DNA of 64,000 bases from assembly GCA_020633495.1 (NCBI GenBank), contig JACKDR010000006.1, positions 1 to 64,000 on the forward strand, read 5' to 3'. The stretch comes from Kofleriaceae bacterium. Its GTDB lineage: Bacteria; Myxococcota_A; Polyangia; Haliangiales; Haliangiaceae. Every line of letters starts with the position of its first letter. The first letter of the stretch is position 1. Both the position numbers and the translations under genes were made by a program. Positions 20,960 to 31,205 of this stretch are shown piece by piece. Below the pieces are notes generated by a model, which did not search any database, was not told the origin of the DNA, and was given only the letters and a program-made list of their open reading frames with translations.

Positions 20960-22387
20960 ATGTCGCGTCGTCGCGCGATGGGGATGGGGGCGACCGTCGC
21001 GGCGGTCGCCGCGCTGGCGGTGGTGCTGGCGCTGCGCTGCAACCGCGCCGAGCGGCGCTCGGCCGCGGCGACGCCGGCGCCGGCCGCGGCCGTCGATCGG
21101 GTGACGCCGACCGCGCCGCTCGGCCACCAGCGGGTGTTCACGCCGCGCGAGGCGCGGGCGCCGGATCCGGGCCGCCCGGTGATCGACGAGATCGTCCTCG
21201 AGAAGACCGAGGTCTGCGAGGGCGAGGAGAACCTGGTCACGGTCGAGGCCCACACCCCGGGCCACGTCGACGACGCCTACCTGCACGGCGTCGTCGCCGG
21301 TCAGCCCGGCCTGGCGGTGCCGGTCGTGACCTTCCGGACCCGCGACGGCGAGGTGCCGCCGCGGCAGATCCTGGTGTTCGGCCGCGGCGACGAGCCGACG
21401 GTCGTGCCGCTGCCGGCGTTCGAGGTCAAGGACTGCGTCGCGCCGCGCCGGATCACGATCGACTACCGCCTGCGCGCCAACACCGAGGCCGAGTTCGACC
21501 TGGTCGCCAAGCTCGTCGATCTCGGCGCCGCGACCCCGTTCCACGCCGCCTCGTACCGCTGGGACTTCGGCGACGGCGCCACCGCGGTGACCCGCGAGGC
21601 GTGGACCACCCACAGCTACGAGGATCGGCGCCAGGATCAGGAGCTGTACGCCAAGCGGGTGGTGCGGGTCGAGGCGATCGGCGACGACGGCGAGCGCGTC
21701 GTCGGCCGCCAGACCTTCGTCATGCAGAACGCCGCGTTCGCCAACCTGGTCTACGCCGGCGTCGTCAGCCTGTCGGTGCGGCTGACCCCGCGCTTCCCCG
21801 AGGTCGGCGACGACGGCGTCGTACGCCAGGGCATCCACCTGTGGCACGCCCGCGACCGCGCGGTGCGGATCTCGCGGGTGATCGAGCGCCGCAACTTCCT
21901 CGACGGGCGCGATCCGGTGGACCACGAGATCGACGCCGTCGGGCTCCTCGGGACGACCTCGATCCCGCCGGCCGGCATCGATCTGGTGGCGACGCTCGAC
22001 ACCGGCGCCGAGCCCGAGCTGGCGTCGCTGCAGTACTTCCTCGAGGGCGAGAGCGTCGAGGGCATCCCGGTGCGCGGCGCGTTCCCGGTGATGGTGCCGC
22101 CGGCGAAGCCGACCCGGGACCACCACGTCGCGGTCCGCGACCCGGCGCTGACCGCGCGCATCCTGCGGGCCCGCGAGCTGCTCGGCAAGGACTTCGTCAC
22201 CGACGAGGAGCTGTGGGCGCTCGAGCGCGAGGGCGAGTTCGACGACCTGCCGGCCGAGGGCACCTCGCCGCACCCGCCCGAGACCTACGGCGACCTGCCG
22301 CCGCACCCGAACCGGCCCGGCGAGCCGTCGCCGGACACGCCGCTGCCCAGCGCCGACACGATGCCGGTGGTGCCGTTCGAGCCGTAG
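20960..22387 (+). CDS. membrane-anchored PKD-like protein
   Basis: A 475-residue protein with one N-terminal hydrophobic helix (ATVAAVAALAVVLALRC, about residues 11-27), which is either an uncleaved anchor or a signal peptide. The outer part includes a PKD-type beta-sandwich signature, SYRWDFGDGATAVTR followed by HSYED, at about residues 195-220, the usual turn of these Ig-like domains. Other segments look like beta-rich repeats (ITIDYRLRANTEAEF, VSLSVRLTPRFPEV). The C-terminus is Pro/Asp/Glu-rich. ATG at 20960 follows the exported protein by 7 bases, so the two probably act together at the cell surface or periplasm. No enzymatic motif. Confidence 0.75.
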   Translation: MSRRRAMGMGATVAAVAALAVVLALRCNRAERRSAAATPAPAAAVDRVTPTAPLGHQRVFTPREARAPDPGRPVIDEIVLEKTEVCEGEENLVTVEAHTPGHVDDAYLHGVVAGQPGLAVPVVTFRTRDGEVPPRQILVFGRGDEPTVVPLPAFEVKDCVAPRRITIDYRLRANTEAEFDLVAKLVDLGAATPFHAASYRWDFGDGATAVTREAWTTHSYEDRRQDQELYAKRVVRVEAIGDDGERVVGRQTFVMQNAAFANLVYAGVVSLSVRLTPRFPEVGDDGVVRQGIHLWHARDRAVRISRVIERRNFLDGRDPVDHEIDAVGLLGTTSIPPAGIDLVATLDTGAEPELASLQYFLEGESVEGIPVRGAFPVMVPPAKPTRDHHVAVRDPALTARILRARELLGKDFVTDEELWALEREGEFDDLPAEGTSPHPPETYGDLPPHPNRPGEPSPDTPLPSADTMPVVPFEP

Positions 22388-22428
22388 CAGGCGGCGCCTG
22401 GTCGCGGCGCCGCCGGCGGCGGCGGGCG
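22388..22428. terminator. GC-rich dyads between convergent genes, possible terminator
   Basis: The 41 bases between two converging stop codons hold CAGGCG-G-CGCCTG (22388-22400) and further GGCGCCGCC/GGCGGCGG complementarity. There is no T run, so only a weak or bidirectional GC-hairpin terminator can be proposed. Confidence 0.25.
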
Positions 22429-23112
<684 letters not shown>

Positions 23113-23182
23113 CGAGCAGAGTGGTACGGCGGCCCTCTGACAGCGCGCGCTCGCGCCGCCGTGCGCGGCGCCGTGACCGCGG

Positions 23183-23644
23183 CTACGGCTGGGCGCCGGC
23201 CTCGATCCAGCGCTGGATCGCGTCGCGCTTCTCGACGCACAAGAGCGGGCTGTTGTACGGCATCGTCCCGGCCTCGGGCAGCGGGCCCGGGAAGTGGCCG
23301 AGGATGATCATCAGGTAGCTGTTCTCGGCGTCGCCGGGGACGACGCGGTCGTAGTCGGGGAAGGCCTCGGCGGCGACGTCGACCAGGCTGTCGTGGGTCA
23401 TGCCGTCCTCGAGGTTGAGCCGGGCCGCCATCGTCGCGGTGCCCTTGTGGCAGACCGTGAAGTTCGAGCACGACGGCGTGAAGACGTTCTGCTGCAGCCA
23501 TGCCAGATCGTCGTGGTCGACCGCCTCGTCGCACAGCGGATCCCGCATCGCGTCGGGCGGGGTGTCGGGAGTTCCACCGCACGCGGTGATCAGGAGCGCA
23601 CCGGCGGCGAGCACCGTGGTGAAAGTCGACGATCGGACTGCCAT
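23183..23644 (-). CDS. small lipoprotein with CX5CH motif
   Basis: A 153-residue lipoprotein. The signal peptide ends in a lipobox (ALLITACGG, Cys about residue 22). The mature part has TPSCSNFTVCHKGTATMAARLNLED, where Cys-X5-Cys-His is spaced wider than the CXXCH of c-type cytochromes but sits in the same sequence context as myxobacterial and planctomycete cytochrome-c-like surface proteins (an exposed CH followed by a Gly/Ala turn and a LNL motif). A further conserved-looking element is VVPGDAENSYLM with MPYNSPLLC near the end. Heme binding is possible but unproven. ATG at 23644, with TAAGGT 8 bases upstream as a potential -10. Confidence 0.75.
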   Translation of the reverse strand: MAVRSSTFTTVLAAGALLITACGGTPDTPPDAMRDPLCDEAVDHDDLAWLQQNVFTPSCSNFTVCHKGTATMAARLNLEDGMTHDSLVDVAAEAFPDYDRVVPGDAENSYLMIILGHFPGPLPEAGTMPYNSPLLCVEKRDAIQRWIEAGAQP

Positions 23645-23751
23645 GGCCGCGTACCTTAGCAAGCGCGACGCCAGGGTAATACCCGGCAGATCACAGCCGT
23701 TGCGATCGCAACGAAGGCGCGCCGCGGGGCGCCGCGGCGTCGGGAATTCGA

Positions 23752-26736
23752 CTACTTCCGGCCCCTGGGGATCTGCTTGGCAGTGACGTCGTCGTCCAGG
23801 ACGGCGTCGCCCAGCACGGCCTCGAAGCGGTGGGCGCCGGGCGCCGCGATCGGCTGCGCCGCCCAGTACAGGCCGGGGGCGCCGGTGTCGGGATCGACGC
23901 GCTGCCGCAGGTGGGGCTCGAGCGGCACGACGATGCCCTCGGCGAGCCGGGCCAGGTACACGAACGGGCCCATGCGCAGGTCCTTGACCAGCGTCACCTG
24001 GCGCGGCGTGCCGCGATCGTAGGTGCCGGTGTAGTCGACGTAGTGCACGGTCTCGCAGTCGCCGAAGACGTCGACGCGATCGACGCGCTCGACGTGGACC
24101 AGGGTCCAGCCGCGCAGCGGCCGCAGCGCGCCGAGCAGGTCGGCGACCGCGCGCTCGAGCTTGTCGGCGCCGCGCGACATCGACGCCGCGGTCGACTGGC
24201 CGGCGAGCGCGAGGGCCTCGTCGGTGGCGACGCCGAGCGCGGCGCGCGGGCCGCCGCCCTCGAACAGCGCCGCGACCAGCTCGCCGACCCGGCCCGGCGT
24301 CCCGGCCAGCGCGGCGGCGGCGGTGCACGCCATCTGCCGCCACGGGCCGACCACCGGCGCCGCGGGCGCGGCGGCGATGCCGGCGAGGTCGAACTCCTTG
24401 CGGCCGGCCAGCGCCATCGACGCCAGCGCGATCGCGGTCAGCCGCCAGGTCGCGGCGACGACGTCGATCAGCGCCTCGGCCCGGGCCGGCGGTGACGTCG
24501 CGGTCAGCGCGGCGCGGACCCGCGCGGCGATGGGCAGCGGCAGGGTGTCGACGCCGGCGCCGAGGCCGCCGCCGGCGACCAGCTCGGCGGCCAGGCGCGG
24601 CAGGTCGCTGACGTCGGCGGCGGCGACGGTGGTCATCGAGACGCTGCGCTCGACCTCGACGACCTCGCCGCGGACCGGGCCGCGCGAGTGCCACTCGGCG
24701 GCGATCTCGCGGGCGATGGGCTCGGCGGCGTCGGGGCCGGCGAACGCGACCGCGCCCGGCGCCGGCCGGCACAGCACCGCGGCGGCGCCGGCGATGCGGC
24801 CGGCGACCTGCAGCAGCTCGAGCTCGAGCGCGGCGACCACGGCGTCGCCGAAGGCGCGCAGCTGATCCTGATCGTCGAGCACCAGCAGGCCGGCCTGGCC
24901 GCCGCGGGCGGCGGCGGCGGCGGCCTCGCGGGCGAACGCCGCCGGCTCGACCAGGCGCAGCTGGTGCTGGCCGAGGTCGACGACGTCGCGGCCCAGCGCG
25001 TCGGGCGGCGCGGTCGCGGCCAGGCGCTCGAGCGCGCCGCAGGCCTCGTCGATGCGGGCGCCGGCCTGGTCCCCGGAGGCGCCGATGCCGAGGTGGCCGA
25101 ACGCCATCGCGCCGGCGGCGGCGCGCGCCACCGCCGCGACCTTGGCCAGGTCGGCGTCGGCGGGGACCAGCGCGGCGGCGAGGTCGCGGAAGCGGGCCAC
25201 CGGCCACGCCGGCCACGCCTCGTGGATCGCCAGCGCGGCGCGGCACGCCGCGGTGTCGCCGTCGTCGGGCAGGCCGATCGGCGTCGCCACCACCAGGCGG
25301 CGGCCGTCGCCGAGCCGCGCCGCCAGCGCGATCTCCCAGGCCAGGCCTTCGCGGCCGAGCAGGCCGGTCTGCTCGTCGACCGCCTGCGCCGGCGCCTGCG
25401 ACGGCACGTAGCGGCCGTCGTGGAAGACGCCTGCGACCACGCCGATCGCGATCGGCTGGCCGTGGTGCAGCGGCCGCTCCTCGTCGCGCTCGAGCATCAG
25501 CAGGCCGACCCGGACCGGCACGTTGCAGCGCGGCTCGCGGCGCAGCCAGACCCGGCCGTCGCGCACGACCACGCGCGCGGCGTTGCGCGACACCTGGCGG
25601 TGCGGCAGCACCAGGTCGTTGGTGATGGCCTCGATCGTCGGCACCGAGCCGATGAAGTACTCGGTCTTGCCGCCGGTGCCGGGCGGCGCGATCTTGAGGG
25701 CGCGGCTGCGGAAGTCGCTGGGGTAGAAGCCGCCGTCGGGGGCGACGAAGCGCAGCTGATCCTCGGCGCTGGTGCGGCCGCGCCACAGCGGCGTCGCCAC
25801 CGCGCCGGTGATGTGCATGGTCTCGAGCGCGTGGGTGCCGACGATCGCCGCCGCCGGCGTCGCGCTCTCGCTGCGGGTCACCGCGCGGATGACGTTGGCG
25901 ACCTGGTTGTACAGCTCGGTGACGGTGCGCGGCCGGTCGTCGCGGTTCTTGGCCATCGCGCGCTGCAGGACGTCGTCGAGCGCGGCCGGGACCTCGGCGT
26001 TGATCGCCGACAGCCGCGGCGGGTGGTCGGGCCCGCTGATCTTCTCGACCAGCTCGAAGACGCTCTGCGCCTGGTACGCGGAGCGACCGGCCAGCGCCTC
26101 GTAGATGACCGCGCCCAGGGCGTAGACGTCGGTGCGCTCGTCGACCAGGTCGGAGCGGCCGCGGACCTGCTCGGGCGACATGTACAGCGGCGAGCCCAGG
26201 AACTGGCCGACCGCGGTCGACGACACCCCCGACAGCACCTTCGAGATGCCGAAGTCGATGACCTTGACGATCTCGCCCTCGTCCTCGCTGCGGGTCAGGA
26301 AGATGTTCTGGGGCTTGAGGTCGCGGTGGACGATCTTGTGGCGGTGCGCGACCGCCAGCGCCGACGCCACCTGCTCGCAGATCTTGAGGACCTGGGCCAG
26401 GCCGATGGTCTTGACCCGGTCGAGCCGGGCGGCGAGGTCCTCGCCGTCGAGCAGCTCCATGACCAGGTACGGCTCGCCCGACGGCATCTCGTTGAAGTCG
26501 AAGACCTGGGCGATGAACCGGCTGCCCAGGCTCGAGGTGATCTCGGCCTCGCGGCGGAACCGCGCGAAGGCGTCGGGATCGGCGGCGCGCAGGACCTTGA
26601 CCGCGACCGGGCGGCCCAGGCGCAGGTGGGTGGCGGCGTAGACGGCGCCGAACGCGCCCTCGCCGACGACGCGTTCGACCTGGTAGGTGCCATCGAGCAC
26701 CTGCCCGACGAGCTTCTCGGGAGACTGGTAGGCCAC
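23752..26736 (-). CDS. Ser/Thr kinase with FHA-like and degenerate GGDEF-like regions
   Basis: A 994-residue soluble multidomain kinase. Kinase domain about residues 18-285: GEGAFGAVY, Lys47 in VAVKVLR, HRDLKPQN, VIDFGISK, GSPLYMSPEQ, all intact. A region near 380-430 (YFIGSVPTIEAITNDLVL, then HRQVSRNAARV) matches an FHA phosphothreonine-binding fold, with the usual serine-arginine turn. After it comes DEQTGLLGREGLAWEIALAAR, which looks like the start of a GGDEF domain (D.LTGL.NR) but no GGDEF active site follows, so it is degenerate. The rest is helical and Ala-rich with a beta-rich end. GTG at 26736 is the start that fits the family N-terminus. It is divergent from the STAND/WD40 protein by 69 bases, so the two may form a signalling pair. 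Confidence 0.85.
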   Translation of the reverse strand: MAYQSPEKLVGQVLDGTYQVERVVGEGAFGAVYAATHLRLGRPVAVKVLRAADPDAFARFRREAEITSSLGSRFIAQVFDFNEMPSGEPYLVMELLDGEDLAARLDRVKTIGLAQVLKICEQVASALAVAHRHKIVHRDLKPQNIFLTRSEDEGEIVKVIDFGISKVLSGVSSTAVGQFLGSPLYMSPEQVRGRSDLVDERTDVYALGAVIYEALAGRSAYQAQSVFELVEKISGPDHPPRLSAINAEVPAALDDVLQRAMAKNRDDRPRTVTELYNQVANVIRAVTRSESATPAAAIVGTHALETMHITGAVATPLWRGRTSAEDQLRFVAPDGGFYPSDFRSRALKIAPPGTGGKTEYFIGSVPTIEAITNDLVLPHRQVSRNAARVVVRDGRVWLRREPRCNVPVRVGLLMLERDEERPLHHGQPIAIGVVAGVFHDGRYVPSQAPAQAVDEQTGLLGREGLAWEIALAARLGDGRRLVVATPIGLPDDGDTAACRAALAIHEAWPAWPVARFRDLAAALVPADADLAKVAAVARAAAGAMAFGHLGIGASGDQAGARIDEACGALERLAATAPPDALGRDVVDLGQHQLRLVEPAAFAREAAAAAARGGQAGLLVLDDQDQLRAFGDAVVAALELELLQVAGRIAGAAAVLCRPAPGAVAFAGPDAAEPIAREIAAEWHSRGPVRGEVVEVERSVSMTTVAAADVSDLPRLAAELVAGGGLGAGVDTLPLPIAARVRAALTATSPPARAEALIDVVAATWRLTAIALASMALAGRKEFDLAGIAAAPAAPVVGPWRQMACTAAAALAGTPGRVGELVAALFEGGGPRAALGVATDEALALAGQSTAASMSRGADKLERAVADLLGALRPLRGWTLVHVERVDRVDVFGDCETVHYVDYTGTYDRGTPRQVTLVKDLRMGPFVYLARLAEGIVVPLEPHLRQRVDPDTGAPGLYWAAQPIAAPGAHRFEAVLGDAVLDDDVTAKQIPRGRK

Positions 26737-26793
26737 GGCGATCGACCGGCGACAGCGTAACACCGTTCGACGCGACGGTCCGCCCGGCCGCGG

Positions 26794-26799
26794 TACGAT
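26794..26799 (+). promoter_or_regulatory. -10 box TACGAT, probable leaderless promoter
   Basis: TACGAT ends exactly 6 bases before the GTG at 26806, the same spacing as at clpS and the membrane kinase. No ribosome binding site is visible. Confidence 0.45.
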
Positions 26800-26805
26800 G
26801 GCGCC

Positions 26806-29800
26806 GTGGATGACCGCGCCGCGCGTCTCGGGATGGGCGCCGCCGACCTGGACGCGCTGCCGCCCGTGATCGGCGCGGCGCTCGCCGAGTGGGCGGGCGA
26901 GGCCGAGCCGCGGCTGGCGCTGTGGCACGCCTGCGACGCGGTCGAGATGGCGCTGCGGCTGGCGGTCGCGCTCGGCCTGGGCGACTGGGCGCGGGCCGGC
27001 GCGCGCCGCCGGCGCTGCGGGCCGAGGTGGCGCGCCGGCTCGAGGCGCCGACCCTGGGGCGGTGGCGCGGCATGGCCCTGGCGCTGGCCGCGACGCCGCC
27101 GGCCGACACCCGCTGGCCGATCTGTACGGCTGGATCCGCGGCGACCTCGAGCCGCTGCTCACCGGCGACGGCGGCCCCGAGGCGTCGCTGACCGCGCTGC
27201 GCAACCGGCTCGCCCACGGCGGCGGCCTGGCCCACGCCCTGGCCGCCGAGCTGGTCGCGGCGTGGGCGCCGCGGCTGGCGCCGTGCTTCGGCCAGCTCGC
27301 GATGCTGGGCGACGTCCGGCTGGTCGCGCCCGGCCCGGGCACCGCGCTGGGCGCCGACGACGGCACCGCGCGCGCGGCGCGCGCCGCGCTGTGGGCCGAG
27401 GGCCGCGACCTCGCCGCCGACGTCGTGGTCGCCGTGCGCGGCGACGCGGTGCTGCCGCTGTGGCCGCTGGTGGCGTGGGCCGCGCCCGAGGGCGAGGTCG
27501 CGCCGGTGGCGCAGGTCTACGTGCGCCGCGGCGAGGTCCGGCTGGTGATGACGCCGCTGGGCGCGGCGCGGGCGGCGATCGCGGAGTCGAGCGACGCCGC
27601 GGTGGCCGCGCTGGTCGGCGCCTGGCTGTTCGGCGCGCCGGCGGCGCTGGCCGCGGCGGCGCCCAGCTTCGAGATCGCCGGCTTCGAGGCCGAGCTGCGC
27701 CGCGACGCCGGCCAGTGCGTCGGCCGCGACGACGAGACCGCGGCGGTGGTGGCGGCGGCGGGCGCGGCGCCGACCGGGCTGGCCTGGCTGTGGGGGCGGC
27801 GCCGGCAGCGGCAAGTCGCTGGTGGTGGCGCGCGCGGTCCACGCCCTCGCCGACGCCGGCGCGGCGCCGATCGCGTTCCGGTTCCGCGCCGGCGACGGCC
27901 GGTGCACCCGCGACGCCTGGCTGCGGTTCGTCGTCGAGCGCATGGCGGTCGTGACCGGCGCGACCCGGCGCGGGGCCGGGCGCCGCGCGAGCAGGCCCGC
28001 GAGCTGGCGGCCGCGCTGGCCGGGCGGGTCGCGCTGGTGATCGACGGCGTCGACGAGCTGGTCGCGATCGATCCCGAGGCGATCGCCGACGCGGTGGCGC
28101 CGCTGGCGCGCGCCACCCGGATCGTCGTCGCCGGCCGCCCCGACGCGCCGGTGGTGGTGGCGGCGATGGCGGCGGCGGCCGCGACGCCGGTGTTCGCCGA
28201 CGGCCTGCCGCCGATGCGGGCGACCGACGTGCGCGCGATGCTGCTCGACAAGATCGGTCCGCTGTCGAAGCGGCTGCTGGCGCTCGACCGCGATCGCGAC
28301 GGCGGCGGGGCCGGGGGCGGCGGCGCCGACGCGCGCGCCGCGGTGGTCAACCCGTTCGTCGACGCGGTCGTCGCGCGCGCCGGCGGCCTGCCGATCTACG
28401 TCGCCCACGTCGTCGGCGACGTCCTGGCTGGGCGGCTGACCTCGCTCGACGCCGACGCCCTGCCGCCGTCGCTCGACGCCTACCACGCGCGGCTGCTGCG
28501 CGCGCGGCAGCGCTGGCGCGGCCCAGCAGCTGGTGGCGCCGCTGGTCGCGACGCTGGCGCTGGCGGCGGCGGCGCCGCTGCCGACCGCGGCGCTGCACGC
28601 GCTGATGGTGCGCCGGGTCCTGGCCACCGACGACGACGTCGGCCGCGCCGCGGTGGTCGACGCGCTGGCCCAGCTCGCCGGCGTCGTCGGTCGGTCGACG
28701 CCGACGGCGGCGGCGAGCCGGCGTGGGCGCTGTTCCACCCGACGCTGCGCGCCCACGTCCGCGCCGCGCGCGACCCAGGCGATGGCGATCGCGACCGCCC
28801 GGCTGGCGCTGGCCGCCGCCGCCCGCGACCACCGCGACGACGCCGTCGCCGGCTACCTCGACGACCACGGCGTCGGCCACCTGTGCGACGCCGACGAGCT
28901 GGCGGGCGCGCCGCGGCGCTGGCGTGGCCGCGGCTGTGGCACCGGCTGGCCTGGCCTGGCGCGCTCGCCGGCGTCCGCGCCGATCTGCGCCAGGTCGCGG
29001 CGCGGGCCCCGGCCGGCGACGCCGGCGGCGTCCCCGGTCGCCGAGCTGGCGGCCTTCGTCGACGCCGCGGCCCACCACGTCGAGCGCGGCGGCGCCTGGC
29101 GCTGGTCCAGGCGGCGCTGGCGTTCGGCGACGACGCCGCGGTGACCCGCGCGGTCGAGGCCGCGCTCGCCGCCGGCGCGCTGCCTGGGCGCGCGCCCGGT
29201 GCGCCGCCTCGATCGCCCGGCGCACGCGGTGCTGGGCGCGCGGCGCCGCACCATGGTCGGCCACGCCGCGCCGGTCCGGGCCCTGGTCGTCGACGGCGAC
29301 GCCGCGGTGTCGGCGTCGGCCGACGGCACGATCCGGGCGTGGGCGCTCGAGGACGGCGGCCTGCGCCGGACCCTGGCGCTGCCGCCGTCGACGATGATGG
29401 CGACCACCCGCGGCGGCCCGGCGGCGGCGCCGCGATCGATCGGCGGCACGATGCCGGTGCTGGGCGCGCACGCCGCGGTCCGGGTCGCGCCGGGGCGGGT
29501 CGCGGTCGCCCACGGCGACGGCTGGGTCCGGACCTGGGACGTCGAGCGCGGCGTCCGTGTCGCCGAGGCCCGGCTCGGCGGCTACGTGTGGGCGCTGGGG
29601 GTCGCCGGCGGTCGCCTGGCGTGCGCCTGCGACGACGGCGTGCTGCGCGTCCTCGACGCCGCGACCCTGGCCGCGGTCGCCGAGGAGCCGCGCCCGGCCG
29701 CGGCGGCCGGCGCCGGCGAGCCGTACCTGTGCGCGGTCAGGCGCGCGGCCGGCGCGTGGGTGGTGGGCGGCGCGGCGCGCGGCCTGTCGGTGCACGACGT

Positions 29801-31082
29801 CGTCACGATGCGGGCCCGCGGCGAGCTGCGCGGCGTCGACGCGCCGCCGCGCGCGCTGGGCGGCGGTGCCGGGCCAGCCGTGGGTGGTGTCGGCCGGACT
29901 CGACGGCGGCGTCGCGCTGTGGGACGTCGCGGCGGCGCGGCTGGTCGCGCGCGGCGCGGTGCCCGGCGGCGCGGTCGCGGTCGCGGCGGACGACGTCGAC
30001 GCCGGCGCCGCCGCCGCCGCCACGATCCTGGTCGGCGGCGGCGACGGCACGGTCCACCGCCTGCGCCTGCCTGAGCTCGCCGTGGTCGAGGCGGCGCGGG
30101 TCCACGCCGGCGCGATCGGCGCGGTGGTCCGGGCCCCGGACGGCCGCGTCGTCACCGGCGGCGACGATCGCGCGGTCCGCGTCGTCGATCTGGCGGCGGC
30201 GGCCGCGGCGCGCGCCCTGGGCACGGCGGCGCGGTCACCGCGATCGCGATCGTCCGCACCGCCGCCGGCCTGCGCGTCGTCAGCGCCGGCGCCGACGGCG
30301 CGCTCAAGGTGTGGGACGGCGGCGCCACCAGCCTGCGCACCGTGCCCGCGCACGCCACCGCGATCGCCGCGCTCGCGATCGCCCGCGACGGCGACGCCGT
30401 GCTCGCGTTCTCCGCCGCCGGCCGGGTCGTGCGGGTCCACCGCCTCGGCGGTGCCGCCGGCGACGCCGACGAGCTGCCGGAGGCGCCGTCGCCGATCAAC
30501 GCGCTGGCCGCGGCCGGCCCCGACCGGCTGATCGCCGCCGGCGCCGACGGCCTGGTCCGGCCGTGGCAGCGCGGCCAGGGCTGGGGCGAGCCGGTGCAGC
30601 GCCACGACGGCGCCGCGCTCGCGGTCGCGCTCGCCGGCGACCAAGTGGTGTCGGGCGGCGTCGACACGCTGGTGCGGGTCGGGCCGGCGACCTGGCGCGG
30701 CCACGCCTGGGACGTCCACGCGGTCGCGGCCGCGGCCGGCGTCGTGGTCAGCGCCGCGCGCGACGGCGCGGTCGCGGTGTGGCGCGGCGGCACGCCGCAC
30801 CTGCTGGGCGGCCGCCACGCCGGCGCCCCCGCGGCGCTTGCGCTGGCGCCCGACGGCGCGATCGTGGCGTCGGCGAGCCGCGACGACGCCGTCGTGATCT
30901 GGCGAGTCGCCGACGCCGTCGAGCTGGCGCGCTGGACCGCGGACGCGCCGCCGACCGCGCTGGCGATGGTCGACGCCCGGACCGTCGCGGTGGGCGACGC
31001 CGCCGGCGAGGTCGCGATCCTGGCGCTCCCCGACGTGGAGCTCCCCGGCCTGGCGCTCCCCGGCCTGGAGCTCCCCGGATAG
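26806..31082 (+). CDS. HEPN-like / STAND NTPase / WD40 protein with about 13 apparent frameshifts
   Basis: Reading across frames gives a protein of about 1,425 residues. The N-terminal helical region ends in LTALRNRLAHGGG, an R-X4-H motif as in HEPN RNases. A STAND-type NTPase follows: Walker A GAGSGKS (near 27795), Walker B VALVIDGVDEL (near 28030-28060), VAGRP sensor-like motif. A helical linker precedes a beta-propeller from about 29250 to the end with WD40-like blades (VSASADGTIRAWAL, VVTGGDDRAVRVVDL, IVASASRDDAVVIWRV). The tail has a LPGL repeat. Frame breaks are inferred near 27000, 27110, 27795, 27980, 28515, 28695, 28775, 28912, 29030, 29097, 29195, 29865 and 30225, mostly alternating -1 and +1 (or -2), all in GC-extreme runs. 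It may be intact with sequence errors, or a decaying pseudogene. GTG start at 26806. Confidence 0.7.
31026..31079 (+). repeat. 15-base tandem repeat encoding (E/A)LPGL at the C-terminus
   Basis: About 3.6 units of a 15-base repeat (CTCCCCGGCCTGGMG) at 31026-31079, the first unit diverged. It encodes repeated Leu-Pro-Gly-Leu-Glu/Ala at the extreme C-terminus of the propeller protein, ending at the TAG stop (31080-31082). Confidence 0.75.
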
Positions 31083-31170
31083 ACAACCTCCGGGGCCGCC
31101 CGATTCATCCGTCGCCGCGGTGTGACGTCGTGAACAACCGGTCGAGTTGCGCCGTCGGACCGGTGCGGCT

Positions 31171-31176
31171 TACCAT
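31171..31176 (+). promoter_or_regulatory. possible promoter with -10 TACCAT
   Basis: TACCAT at 31171-31176 is preceded by TTGCGC at 31147-31152 (18-base spacer) and followed by a T7 run. It would leave a 5' leader of about 22 bases containing GGGGGG before the GTG at 31206. Confidence 0.35.
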
Positions 31177-31205
31177 TTTTTTCGAGCATCAGCTCCGGGG
31201 GGCAT

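Noticed and set aside
31176..31182. T7 run after TACCAT as a rho-independent terminator of the propeller gene
   Set aside because: No stable hairpin immediately precedes it; it fits better as part of the promoter/leader of the next gene.
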